Origin: JAGQRJ01 sp041402045
GTDB lineage: Bacteria > Planctomycetota > J058
Reading direction: 5' to 3'
Length of the DNA stretch: 64,000 bases
Assembly (NCBI GenBank): GCA_041402045.1
Contig: JAWKSZ010000001.1
Location: 239,866-303,865 of the forward strand
A model generated the notes under the pieces. The model did not search any database, had not been told where the DNA came from, and worked only from the letters and a program-made list of their open reading frames with translations. How positions within the stretch are numbered: position 1 is the stretch's first letter; each line of letters opens with the position of its first letter. Positions 49,305 to 59,900 of this stretch are shown here, piece by piece. Both the position numbers and the translations under genes were made by a program.

Positions 49305-50460
49305 GCGCGCTGATCTACGTCGTCGAAGACAGCCCCGCGACCCAGGAGCAACTGCGCCGGGGGTTGGCCACGCTGGACGCCGAGCTGGAGGTGTTCGGCG
49401 ACGCCGAGGCCTGCCTGGCCGCGGTCGCCGCGCGCTGTCCGGACCTGGTGGTGACCGACGTGCTGCTCCCCAGGCTGAGCGGGATCGAGCTCTGCGCGCG
49501 CCTGCGCGAGGAGCACCCCCGGGTGCGGCTCCCGATCGTCGTCGTCAGCTCCCGCGACGCGCTGGCCGAGGTCAGCCAGGCCTACGCCGCGGGCGCCGAC
49601 GACTACCTGCCCAAGCCGGTGGACCTGCCCGAGCTCCGCGACCGGATCACGCTGTTCCTCAAGCGGCGGCAGAGCGCGGAGGGCCCCCCTTGGGAGCGCT
49701 ACGCGATCGCCGGGGAGCTAGGGCGCAACGCCCAGGCGGTGACCCTGCGCGCGACCCGCAAGGACGATGGCGAGGCCTGCGTGCTCAAGGCGCTGCTGCC
49801 TGGGGCGCCGGCCTCGGCCACCGACCGGCTGCTGGCCGAGGCCCAGCTCCTGCGCAGCCTGGCCGAGGTCCCGGGGGTGGTCGGGGTGCGCGACGTGGGC
49901 GCCGACGGCGGACGGACCTACTACGCCATGGACCTCGTCCCCGGCGAGACCCTGGCAGACCAGCTCTCCCGCGGTCCGCTCCCCGCCCCCGAGGCGGCGC
50001 GGATCTGCCGCCAGCTCGCGGGCACGCTCTCGCACCTCGCGGCCAAGGGCGTCGTGCACGGCGACCTCAAGCCGCAGAACGTGGTGCTCGGCCCCACCGG
50101 GCCGGTCCTGATCGACTTCGGGCTCGCGGGGCGCCTGGGCGGCGAGCGCGGCGGGACCCTGGCCTACGTGGCGCCGGAGGTCCTGCGCGGCGAGCCCACG
50201 AGCGAGCGCTCGGACCTCTACGCCCTGGGCGTGATCCTGTGCGAGGCGTTGAGCGGGCAGCGCCCTACGCTCAGACCGGCGACCAGCTCGTGGCGCTCAA
50301 GCTCGACGGGCAGCCGCCAAACCTGGAGCCGCTGGTGCGCCTGCACCTGGCCCCGGGGCTCGTGGCGCTGGTCGAGGAGGCCCTCGAGCCCGACCCCGGG
50401 CGGCGGACGCCCCGCGCCACCGAGCTCGCGATCGGGCTGTTGCCGTATTCCGTGGGGTAG
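49301..50460 (+). CDS. Response-regulator receiver/Ser-Thr kinase fusion with HGD catalytic loop (one frameshift)
   Basis: About 386 codons, starting at an ATG that overlaps the previous kinase stop (ATGA). The receiver (1-125) is complete: phospho-acceptor Asp53 in VVTDVLLP and Lys105 in YLPKPVD. The kinase (about 130-380) has the ATP lysine in CVLKALLPG and DFGLAGRLGG, but the catalytic loop is VVHGDLKPQNVVL (His253-Gly-Asp255), with HGD instead of HRD, and the Gly-rich loop is poor (GELGRNAQAV). Near 50265 a base is missing in a C run: GQRP changes frame before YAQTGDQLVALKLDGQ, which continues to TAG at 50460. A homopolymer sequencing error is the simplest explanation. Confidence 0.87.
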
Positions 50461-50498
50461 CCACCGAGCGCGTAGAATGCGCCGCCGAGGAGGTGCCC

Positions 50499-51512
50499 GT
50501 GAGGCTCCCCATGTGCGCGCTCGTCGCTGGCCTGGCCCTGGGCGCGTCCGGCTGCACGAGCAACGACCAGCCCGCGCCCGACGGCGAGGAGGGCGCCCCC
50601 GCCGAGGCCGATCCCACGCCGTCGCGAGGCACGAGCATCATCGTGGCCGGCGTGCCCTTCGACATCGGCGCCCCGGTCGTCACCTGGAAGGACCCGCAGG
50701 GCTACGACGCCTACAGCCAGCGCTGCGCCTTCAGCGACGACGTGCTGCCGACCTCCCCCGCGCCCGGCTGCGACACCCCCGAGCGTTACTCGGAGGGCGG
50801 CCGGCGCCGGCTGGAGCCCGCCCTGGCCGAGGTCGTCGCGGCGCGGGGCTGGACCCCTGAGCTGCTCGCCCTGCACCTGACCCAGGTCGTGGTGCACTAC
50901 GACGCGGCCTGGACCTCGAGGAACTGCTTCAAGGTGCTCCACGACCAGCGCGGGCTGAGCTGCCACTTCCTGCTCGACCTGGATGGCACGCTCTACCAGA
51001 CCTTGGACCTCACCGAGCGGGCCCGCCACGCGGGGGCCGCCAACGACCTCTCGGTGGGGATCGAGATCGCGCACCCGGGGGTCCTCGCCAGCGACACGAT
51101 CCGCGCCGCCTACTCCCAGGACGCGACCGGCGCCGTGCTCGACCTGGGGCCCTTCGCCGGCGACCTCCCCCCGGGCTTCGTGGCCCGCCCCGCCCGACCC
51201 GACCCGGTCGAGGGCCTGATCCACGGGAAGCCCTACGCGCAGTACGACTTCACCGAGGCGCAGTACGAGACCCTGGCGGCGCTGGTGGGCGCGCTGGCCG
51301 AGCTCTTCCCGCGGATGCCCCTGGAGGTCCCGCGTGACCCCGGCGGCGAGATCCTGTGGCGGGTGCTGACCCCGGAGGAGCTCGCCAGCTTCCGCGGCGT
51401 GATCGGCCACTACCACGTCAGCGTCCACAAGCAGGACCCAGGCCCGGCCTTCCGCTGGGAGCGCCTGCTCGAGCTCGCCCGGGCCCGTCCCGCTCCTCAG
51501 CGCGGGGATTGA
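50499..51512 (+). CDS. N-acetylmuramoyl-L-alanine amidase lipoprotein (Amidase_2/PGRP fold)
   Basis: 337 residues from GTG 50499 with GAGGAGG upstream. Lipoprotein signal ending LGASGC with Cys19 lipidated. After a Pro/Glu linker comes a zinc amidase of the AmpD/T7-lysozyme class: ligands His133 in VVVHYDAAW, His310 and Asp313 in VSVHKQDPGPAF, plus CHFLLDLDGTLYQTLDL and NDLSVGIEIAHPG, which line the active site. It would release stem peptides from peptidoglycan in the periplasm or on the surface. A second, unrelated amidase fold is encoded at 3868. A TAGAAT at 50473 may be the -10 element. Confidence 0.9.
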   Translation: MRLPMCALVAGLALGASGCTSNDQPAPDGEEGAPAEADPTPSRGTSIIVAGVPFDIGAPVVTWKDPQGYDAYSQRCAFSDDVLPTSPAPGCDTPERYSEGGRRRLEPALAEVVAARGWTPELLALHLTQVVVHYDAAWTSRNCFKVLHDQRGLSCHFLLDLDGTLYQTLDLTERARHAGAANDLSVGIEIAHPGVLASDTIRAAYSQDATGAVLDLGPFAGDLPPGFVARPARPDPVEGLIHGKPYAQYDFTEAQYETLAALVGALAELFPRMPLEVPRDPGGEILWRVLTPEELASFRGVIGHYHVSVHKQDPGPAFRWERLLELARARPAPQRGD

Positions 51513-51536
51513 CGCCGACCGAGCGACCGCTATACT
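51509..51536 (+). promoter_or_regulatory. Sigma-70-type promoter of tRNA-Ile
   Basis: TTGACG (51509-51514), a 16-bp spacer and TATACT (51531-51536), placed 12 bp before the first base of the tRNA. This is the clearest housekeeping promoter in the window. The -35 box overlaps the stop codon of the amidase gene. Confidence 0.75.
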
Positions 51537-51548
51537 GCGCGTTCCCAG

Positions 51549-51622
51549 GGGGGTATAGCTCAGCTGGTTAGAGCGCATCGCTGATAACGATGAGGTCCCA
51601 GGTTCGAATCCTGGTACCCCCA
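51549..51622 (+). tRNA. tRNA-Ile (anticodon GAU)
   Basis: A 74-nt cloverleaf: acceptor GGGGGTA/TACCCCC, D-arm GCTCAGCTGGTTAGAGC, anticodon loop CTGATAA with anticodon GAT, T-arm CCAGGTTCGAATCCTGG and discriminator A; CCA not encoded. It has its own promoter and a hairpin directly after it. Confidence 0.97.
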
Positions 51623-51624
51623 AC

Positions 51625-51651
51625 CGAGGGCGGCCGTCGAGGCCGCCCTCG
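51625..51651 (+). terminator. Hairpin directly after tRNA-Ile
   Basis: CGAGGGCGGCC and GGCCGCCCTCG form an 11-bp perfect stem with a five-base loop, 2 bp beyond the tRNA. There is no T-tract, but position suggests termination or 3'-end definition between the two tRNA genes. Confidence 0.6.
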
Positions 51652-51748
51652 CTGCGTGTGGGGGCACGCTGAACGGCCCACGACCGTCCCGCGCGCCGGC
51701 TGCTGACAGCGGCGCCCTCCCAGAGCCTCGGTTACACTACGCGCTCTC

Positions 51749-51821
51749 GGGGACGTAGCTCAGCTGGGAGAGCGACGGCTTTGCAAGCCGTAGGTCAGGG
51801 GTTCGAGCCCCCTCGTCTCCA
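51749..51821 (+). tRNA. tRNA-Ala (anticodon UGC)
   Basis: A 73-nt cloverleaf: acceptor GGGGACG/CGTCTCC with the G3-U70 pair that identifies tRNA-Ala, D-arm GCTCAGCTGGGAGAGC, anticodon loop TTTGCAA with anticodon TGC, and T-arm AGGGGTTCGAGCCCCT. TACACT at 51733-51738 may be its -10. No rRNA gene lies on either side. Confidence 0.97.
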
Positions 51822-52046
51822 TGAGGGTAACTGCACCTCCTGGGCGCTGGGCGCGGCACCAGCCGGCGAGCGCTTGCGCTCGACTGCCTCGTCTAGTCCG
51901 GGGGCCGCCTCGAGCACGTCGCTCTCAGCCGTCGGGTGCGCACGAGCAACGTGCCCTGCCTCGAGGTCACCGCCGCGGCGAACCTGGAGGAGGACCCGGC
52001 GGGTCGAGGCGTGCGTGACCCCAGGAACGGGGCTAGGCTGCATGTC

Positions 52047-53537
52047 GTGCGAGCGCGACCCACCTACCTCGAAGCCATGCGGTCCCTGTCCGTCGACGAG
52101 TCCTACCTCGACGCGCTCCTGGACAAGGCGCCCTTCGGGATCTGGCTCGAGCACCCCTCCCGTGGCTGCGTCTACACCAACCAGGTGATCCTGGACCTGT
52201 TCGCGGTGAGCTGGGAGGAGTTCGTCGAGTACCGCTGGGTCAGCCGGGTGGACCCCGCCGACGCCGAGCGCCTGCGAGCCGCCGTCGAGCGCTTCAACCA
52301 AGACCTGGCCCCGGTCTCGATCGCCTATCGCGTGCTGGTCCCCGACCAGGAGCCCCGTTGGCTCCAGGTCCAGGTGACCGCGCTGCGCGGCGCGGACGGG
52401 CAGCACCTGGGGACCCTGGCCGTGAGCATGGAGGTCTCCGAGCAGCGCCGCCTGATCGAGGAGAGCGTGGAGCGCCAGAAGCTCGAGGCCGTCGGGCGCC
52501 TCGCCGCGCGGGTGGCCCACGACTGCAACAACCTGTTCGGCGTAGTCCTGGGCTGCTCCTCCCTGCTCGAACTCAGCGCGACTCCCCCCCAGCGCGAGCA
52601 CCTGAAGCTGATCGACGACGCCATCGACCGCGCCAGCGGGCTCACGACCCAGCTCTTGCTGCTCTCGCACCGCAGGGTCCGCACGAACAACGTGTGCTCC
52701 CTCGACCAGGAGCTGGAGCGTCTGCTCCCGATCGTGAGCCGCACCTTGGGCGAGGGGATCCAGGTCGACCAGCGCCTGGAGGCTCCCGACGTGTGGGTCC
52801 CCCTCGATGGCGGAGAGCTGGGTCAGATCGTGCTCAACCTGGCGGTCAACGGCAGCGACGCCATGCAGGCCCGCGGGCAGCTGAGGGTCCGCTCCTCGCG
52901 CCGCGGCCGCCACGCGCTGCTCGAGGTCGAGGACGCGGGCTGCGGCATGGATGAGGAGACCGCGTCCCAGGCGTTGGCCCCGTTCTTCACCACCAAGGGC
53001 GAGGGCCGCGGGACCGGGCTGGGCCTGTTCACCGTGGCCGAGCTGGTCCGCACCGCGGGAGGGACGATCGAGGTCGACTCGGCCCCCGGGCAGGGAACTC
53101 GGGTCAAGGTCGAGCTCCCCGCGGTGACCCCCGAGTTGTTCGGCGCCAACTCGACCGTGGCCCAGCCCCCGCCCGAGGCCACGGGCCGCCTGCTCCTGGT
53201 CGAGGACCAGGGCGACCTGCGTCAGACCTTGGCCTACGCTCTGGCGCTCTCGGGCTACGACGTCACCACCGCCAGCAACCTCGCCGAGGCCCGGGAGCGC
53301 GCGGAGGCCCTCCCTCCCGACGTGGTGGTCGTGGACGTGATGCTCCCCGACGGCCTGGGCACCGAGCTGGTCGAAGCCCTCCGCGCGCAGCGGCCGAACT
53401 TGCCGGTGGTCTTCGTCTCGGGGTTCGCGGGGGAGGCCTGCGACGCCCTGGCCCCCGACGGGCGGACCCACTTCCTCGAGAAGCCCTTCCGCCCCCGCGA
53501 ACTCCTGGTCGTCCTGAGTCAGCTCGCCGCGACCTAG
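52047..53537 (+). CDS. Hybrid sensor histidine kinase (PAS-HisKA-HATPase-REC)
   Basis: About 496 residues. One PAS domain (LDALLDKAPFGIWLEHPSRG) is followed by HisKA with His158 in ARVAHDCNNLFGVVLG. The ATPase domain shows NLAVNGSDAMQARG, DAGCGMDEET and FFTTKGEGRGTGLGLF. The C-terminal receiver has Asp430 in VVVDVMLPDG and EKPFRP. Soluble, with no spans. The start may be GTG 52047 (used for numbering) or ATG 52077. The 224 bp between tRNA-Ala and this start hold no other gene. No separate regulator is adjacent. Confidence 0.9.
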   Translation: MRARPTYLEAMRSLSVDESYLDALLDKAPFGIWLEHPSRGCVYTNQVILDLFAVSWEEFVEYRWVSRVDPADAERLRAAVERFNQDLAPVSIAYRVLVPDQEPRWLQVQVTALRGADGQHLGTLAVSMEVSEQRRLIEESVERQKLEAVGRLAARVAHDCNNLFGVVLGCSSLLELSATPPQREHLKLIDDAIDRASGLTTQLLLLSHRRVRTNNVCSLDQELERLLPIVSRTLGEGIQVDQRLEAPDVWVPLDGGELGQIVLNLAVNGSDAMQARGQLRVRSSRRGRHALLEVEDAGCGMDEETASQALAPFFTTKGEGRGTGLGLFTVAELVRTAGGTIEVDSAPGQGTRVKVELPAVTPELFGANSTVAQPPPEATGRLLLVEDQGDLRQTLAYALALSGYDVTTASNLAEARERAEALPPDVVVVDVMLPDGLGTELVEALRAQRPNLPVVFVSGFAGEACDALAPDGRTHFLEKPFRPRELLVVLSQLAAT

Positions 53538-53623
53538 ACGCCCGTCCGACCGCACCCGTGCGTGGCCCGCGCCCGTGAGGCTCTTAGCAAACCCCGTTCA
53601 CGCTCTGAGCCGGGAGAAGAAGG

Positions 53624-53786
53624 GAACCGCCAAGGCCGCCAAGAGCGCCAAGGCTCCGCCCTGTCGGCCCCTCTTCCAGGCTGGGAAGTGAGGCAACAGC
53701 AGGACGTCGGTTCAAGTCGTGTCCCTTGCCTACGCGAGGTGACCGAATCAGCGGAGCCTTGGCGCCCTTGGCGTCCTTGGCGGTTT
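53624..53786. repeat. Dispersed inverted repeat of the CGCCAAGGC family
   Basis: Left arm 53624-53660 (AACCGCCAAGGCCGCCAAGA and on) and complementary right arm 53751-53786 enclose about 90 bp of unrelated sequence. The arms match those in the array at 40229-40824, but the spacer differs, so the arms move or spread separately from the spacer. The rest of the interval 53538-53916 holds only the hairpin near the giant gene. Confidence 0.88.
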
Positions 53787-53877
53787 GGATTCCTGGTCTT
53801 GCCGGCGCGGTTTCGCAACAGCCCGCCTTACCGCGGCCGTCGGCGCGATCGCAGCACCCACACGACACGAGGCCCGC

Positions 53878-53904
53878 GCGCTGCGCGGGCCTCGTCCGGT
53901 TGCG
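53878..53904 (-). terminator. Hairpin after the giant amidoligase/HhH gene
   Basis: CGAGGCCCGCGC and GCGCGGGCCTCG form a perfect 12-bp stem with a three-base loop, 12 bp past the stop of the giant gene. It lacks a T-tract. Confidence 0.6.
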
Positions 53905-53916
53905 CTCGCGTGTGCC

Positions 53917-56900
53917 TTACCGCAGGTAGTCGAGCTGGACCGCGGGCAGGAAGCCCTGCTTGCCATCGAACTCGACCGGCACGAAGCCGTCGGCGGCGGG
54001 GCCGGTGGCGAAGATCGCCCCGCCGTCGGAGACGACACCCAGCTCGCTCGCGCCGTCCTGGGCGGCAGAGAGCACGCGGCCCTCGCTCTTGAGGAAGGCC
54101 ACGGCCGGGAAGTCGGGGAGCACGTCCTCGCCCTCGGCCTCGCCCTCGCTCGCCACGACGCCGTCGCTGGGGAGCCGGGGCACCGCAGGCAGGCTCTCGG
54201 GACCGTCCGGGCTGACCTGGCCGTTGCCGCGGATCAGCTCCTGATCCTTGAGCAGCGTGCGCCCGACCAGCTCGCGCACGAGCTTGACCCGCTCCGCGAG
54301 GGGCTCGCGGGAGGTCGCCCGCAGCGAGCGCTCCAGCTCCTCGAGCAGGAGCGACTCGTCCCCGTAGGACTCGAAGCGGTTCTTGCTCGGCTTGCCCAGC
54401 GCCTCCTCGAAGCGATCCACCTCGGCGGGCCGCGCCATCCGGCTGAAGGCGGTGCCCGCGGCGGGGGCGGTCAGCGCGCTCAGCGCCGAGCCCTGGAGCT
54501 TGTTGACCAGCGGGGTGCCGCGCTCGTTGGACTCGTAGACGGCCTCGAGGCCCTCCTCGCGGCGCTGGTTGTAGGTCTCGAGGTAGCCGTTCATGGTCGT
54601 GATCAGCTCGGCCTCGTCCTCGGCGACCAGGTGCTCGGCGTAGGCCTCGAGGGTGCCGTGGTCCGCCAGGACCCGCGCCTTGAGGTTCGGCAGCCGCTCC
54701 ACGCGCTGGAGCACCAGCGCCCGGCGATCCTGGGCCTCCTTGGCCAGCTCGGCCATGCCCTCGGCGTGCTGGGCCAGCCAGGCGTCCTGGGCCTGGACGT
54801 CGGCGAACAGGAAGTTGCGCCAGGCGCCGTAGGCGTCGTGATACTCCCGAGCCGCCGCCTCGACCGCGTCGGGGGTCGCCTCGGGGTCACGCACCGCGGC
54901 CAGGAGCTTGGCCCCAGCCTCGCGCAGGGCCTGCTTGGCCGCGCGCTCGTCGAGGAACGCGTGCACCTGGTGCTCGAGCTCCTCGGCGATGATCAGGACC
55001 ACGCCCAGCTCCACCGCGGTGAAGACCCACCCGCCGAGCCGCGCCAGGCGCCCAGCACGACCGAGCTTGCCGGCGGCCTGGGCCTCCTTGACGGTCATCA
55101 GCCCGCGGATCCGCTTGCCGCCGCTGATCGCGCCCTTGACCAGCGCGCTGGAGAGGCCCAGCGAGCCGAGGGTGATCGTGAACGCCTTCCACTCGAAGGT
55201 GCCCTCCACGATCATGGGCAGGGCGATACCGGCGCCGAGCACGAGGCTCGTCTTCAGCAGCGAGTTGACGAAGCGCGGCTTGACGTAGCGCTGCAGCGAC
55301 TTGACGTAGGCCACCTCGCCCATGCGCGCGCCGGCCACGAACAGGCCGTAGTGCTTGTAGAAGTCCGTCGACAGCAAGTAGTCGAAGAACTCCTCCATGC
55401 GCTGCTGGTCGCCGCTGGCCACGAGGACCGCGACCTCCTTGAAGAACAGCGCCAGGGCGAAGTGCGCGCCGCCCTTGATCTCGCCCGCGGTGCGGGCCGC
55501 GGCAACGCGGCTCCAGCGCACGGTCCCGTCGCCGCGACGGTATCGCGCGTAGGGGTCCGCCTCGGCCGCGCCCTCGGCGGCGGCCTCGAGCGCGTTCACG
55601 CGGGCGCCGACGCGGCCGTAGCGCACCAGGTTCTGCATGCGATACAGCAGGTTCGAGACCCGTCCCGAGCCCAGGGGCTTGTCGAAGGCCGCCAGGGTCT
55701 CGCGGATCTCGGCGCGGGTGAACTTGCCGGTAGTCTCGCCCACCGCCGAGTCGCGCGCGATCCGCAGGCCCTCGATGTCGGCAGGCCGCTCGACCTTGAC
55801 GCCACCCGCGTGGGCGAGCTCGTGACCGAGGATCAGAGCCAGGGAGCGCAGGGCGAAGCGCTCCGCGCTCTGCCCCGCCGGCGCCCGGCTCTTGAGCTCG
55901 TCGAACAGGCCGACGGAGACCTGCACGGTCTTGCCGTCCACGACCCGCGCCAGCACGTCGGAGGTGCGCACGACCTCGAGCTCGAGGTTGCGCAGCGCCT
56001 CGCGCCCGGTCTCGAAGATCGCGCGGTCGGCGCCCTCGGGCAGCCCGTAGATCCGGGCCTCCCAGCGCGCCAGTGCGCTGCTGCGCACCGCGTTGAACAC
56101 GCCGCGCATGCTCTCCAGGTCGCGGGCCTCGACCTCGTTCGAGCCAGCGCGCTCGCGCCGGTTCGAGAAGCCCTCGGTCTCGCCCCGGACCTCGCGGTCG
56201 GCGACCGTGCCCTCGCGGGCCTCGCCGTCGAGGGCCTCGGCGATGCCGGTGCGCTCGCGGACCTCACGCTCCGTCTCGCGGGCCTCGGTCTCACGAGCCT
56301 CGGTCTCCGCGGGGGCGCCGCCCTCGACCACGCCCGGGACCTCCGTGGCGAAGCGGGCCTCACCCGGGCGCGCCTCGGGGATCAGGGAGCGCAGCAGGCC
56401 CTCGGCCAGCTCGTTCTCCATGGCCCACTTCTTGACCTTGAAGCGGACCTGCTTGCTGATCTCGCCGGCCTCCAGCTTGGGGGCCTCGTTGAGCTTCGTG
56501 CGCAGCTCGAGCAGCTCCTCGGCCTGCTGGTTGGTGAAGCCCCGGGCGGTGAGCTCCTCCACGGTGGCGGTGGTCAGGTTCAGCGGCTTGGAGCCGGCGA
56601 GCATGGCCTCGGCCTGACGCTTGGTCAGCCCCAGCTCGCGCAGCTCCTCGACGGTGCCCACCGGCCGGCTGTCGCGGAGCGCGATCAGGCGCCCGGCCAG
56701 GCGGGGCGGGAGCTGGAACCGAGGGCCGGTGAGCTGCTCGAAGGTCGCGGTCTGGAGGTCGATCTTGGGCACGAACACCCGGATCTTCTCGGCCACGTCC
56801 GAACGCACCACGCCGCGGCGGACCATGTCCTCCACGTTGCGGTCCTGGTTGTAGGCGCTGAAGCTGTGGGCCTCCCGGAAGTTGATCAGGCGGCGGGCGA

Positions 56901-59900
56901 TGTCCTCGCCGAAGGCGCGGGCCAGCTCGGCTTCGCTGCTCGAACGCCGCACCTTGGCGCGGGTGTAGACCTCGCGGCCCCGGCTCTCGCCCAGGAGCTC
57001 CTTGAGGGTCTCCAGGGACTCGACCTCGTGAACCTGGGTCACGCGCACCAGCTCCTTGGCGCGCTCCATGCTCAGGTTCGCGGCCTCGGCGATCTCGGCT
57101 GCGCTCTTGGTCCGCAGGTCCTCGGGCGACAGCGACGAGTTCTGCAGGGCGCGCACGGTCTCGAGTCCGACGTGGCTGATCAGCTCGGGGATCGAGTTGA
57201 ACTGGACCGCGGTGCGGGCGACCTCGAGCAGCTTGGCCTCCTCGGCGCTGAGCCCCAGCTCGGCCGGCGCCTCGGCGACGCGCAGCAGCTCACCCTCGCC
57301 CAGCTCGGCGAACACCCGCTCGGCGTCGACCTGCGACAGGCCGGCCTGCTTGAGCGCCTCGACGCTGTTCAGGTCGTGGGCGTCGCGGTAGCGCACGATG
57401 TTCCGCGCGGTGTTGCGGCTGATGCTCAGGCGGCGGGCCAGCTCGGAGACCGAGACGCCCTCGTGGCCCAGTGGCCACGCCCTTGGCGCGGTCCTGGAGC
57501 GACTCGAGCTTGTCGCCGTGCCCCAGCTCCGTGAGCGCCTCAGCGAAAGATCTTCCGTCGCGGAGCAGGACCACGCGGTCGGCCAGCCTCGGGCGGGCGA
57601 AGCGCTCGGCAGAGCCTCGGCGGGCGCCTTGGTCCAGGTCGGTCCCGCTGACCGCCACCGCGCGCTCGAGCTGGTTGCGGGTCAGGCCCGTGCGAGCCTC
57701 GAGCTCGGCGTAGCTGGCGGTGCGCAGGTCGAGGGCCTCGACCTCCTTGGCCAGGCGCGTGGCCTCGGCCTCGCTGAAGCCGGCCTCGACGAGCGACTCC
57801 TTGGTCAGGGGCTGCACGTCGCGCAGGCGCACGACCTCCTTGGCCTCCGCCTCGGTCAGCCCGAAGCGCTGCAGGCTCTCGACGTTGGCGGTCTCGAGGG
57901 GCACGCTCTCCACGGCGGCGCGCTCGGCGAGCTCGCGCACGCGGCGCGCGCCCCGGATCACCTTGGCCTCGCGCAGGTCCTGGAACAGCTCCGCCCAGCC
58001 CTCGGCGGTGGTGGGGGTCGAGACCTGGTTGGCCCGGGCGTAGCGCAGCAGGCGCTCGGCCTCGGCGCGCTCGAAGCCGCGATCGACGAAGTCGTTCACG
58101 CTGGCGTTGGCCAGGTCCAGGGGCTGGGTGCGCGCGAGCACCTCGCGCCCGCGCTGGCTGTCCCCGAGCAGGTCGCCCAGCACCTCGCTGGTGAACTCCT
58201 GGACGCCGCTGCGGTAGCGGACCATCTTCTCGGCGTCGCTGGCCGAGATCCCGCCGCGCTCCACGAGCTCCTCGGCGGTGAGGGTGTTCAGCTTGCGCTT
58301 GTTGATCCGCGGGCTGGATCGCAGGGCCTCGATCGCGGACTCGCTCAGCCCGGCCTTGGCCAGGTCCTCGTAGGTGCGGAAGAACTGGGCGTTGCGGGCC
58401 GCGGCGACCTTGGCCGCCTCCTGCGCGCTGAGGCCCAGGCCCTCGAGCTCGGCCTGGCTCGCGGTCTTGAGGTCCACGGTGCGCGTGGCCTCCTCCAGGA
58501 TCCGCTCGACGACGGACTCGCTGACCCCGGCGGCCCGCAGGACCTCCTCCGAGGTCAGGTCGTGGGCGTTGCGGTAGTCCATGAAGCGCTGGAGCTCGGT
58601 GGGGGTCAGCCCCAGCCGCCGGGCGAGGGTCTCGGCCTCGGCGGTATTCATCTCCAGCACCCCCGAGCGATCGATCGCCTCGAGGATCCGGGTCTCGTCC
58701 ACGCCGGCGGCGTTGAGGGCGTCGACCGCGTCCCCGGCCTTGAGGTGGGTCCGCAGGCGCTCCACGTCCTCGGGGCTGAGGCCGAGGCGGTCGCCGAGCA
58801 TGGCGTCGGTGCCGTTGAGCACGTCCACCGCGCCGGTGCGGGCGAGCTTCGCCGGGTCACCGCTGGCGACCATGCGCATCGCGGCCTCGATCTGGAGGAT
58901 CCCGCCGGCCAGCTCACGCGCCTGGACCAGCTTCTCCGCCAGCTCGGGGTCGATCCCCGTGGTGTTGGTGAAGCCCTCCGCCGAGAGCACGTCCAGGTCC
59001 ACGCCGTACTCGCCGCGCATGACCTTGTTCATGGTGTAGCGCAGGCTGCGAGCGTAGTCCTGCTGGCGGAAGTAGAGGTCGCGCCGGAGGTAGGGGTCGA
59101 GGGCCTGGTCCATGTGCCAGGGCTGCAGCGGCGTGGCCACGTTGAGCTGGGTCACGCTCAGGCGCGAGCCGGAGTCCGCGCGGGCGAGGTAGTCGTGCTG
59201 CAGGCGCTCGTAGATCCGGCGCTCGGCGGGGGAGAGCTCCTTGCCCTCGACCTCGCGCACGTAGGTCTCCATGAACTCCACGAAGTTGACCGACTCGGCG
59301 CCCTTGGTCTTGGACTTGAGCGGGTTCTCGCTGTGCTTCCACTCGCCGAAGTTGCCGGTGACGAGGCCGTTGGAGATCAGCTTGGCCAGCAACTCGATGT
59401 CGTCGACCCACTTGGTCAGGCCGCGAATCTCGACGTCGATGTAGTCCTGGCTGCGGTTGATCTGGGTGCGGATCGTGGCGCGCGAGGTCGACTGCAGGCG
59501 CGAGAGCCCGTCGACCGCGTCGTGAGTGAGCCGCGCGTTCGACCACGACTTGATGCCGATCATGGTCTTCAGGCGGCGGGCGCGCTGGAGCCACACCCAG
59601 TCCGACGCGCGCTGCAGGAAGTCCGCGAACTCGCTGCCGCGCTGCTCGAGCAGCTCCCAGTCGGGGCCGTTGTCCCGCATGTGCAGGTGGAAGCCCTTGC
59701 CCGAGGCGCCGGCCAGCCGCTTGGCCTCGCGCATGGCGCGCATGGCCTCCTCGAGGTTGTCGAAGACCTTGGAGTGGATCTCCCAGTTGCCGGTGGCCTC
59801 GGTGTACCAATAGGGGTCGAGCCACCACAGGCGGGTGTCGGGCTCGAAGTAGCTGTCGATGGTCGACGGCCGGTCGCCCACGGTCTGACGGTAGTAGGCC

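Noticed and set aside
51549..51821. rRNA operon fragment or tRNA-associated integrated element
   Set aside because: No 16S or 23S sequence, integrase or repeated tRNA 3' end was found on either side.
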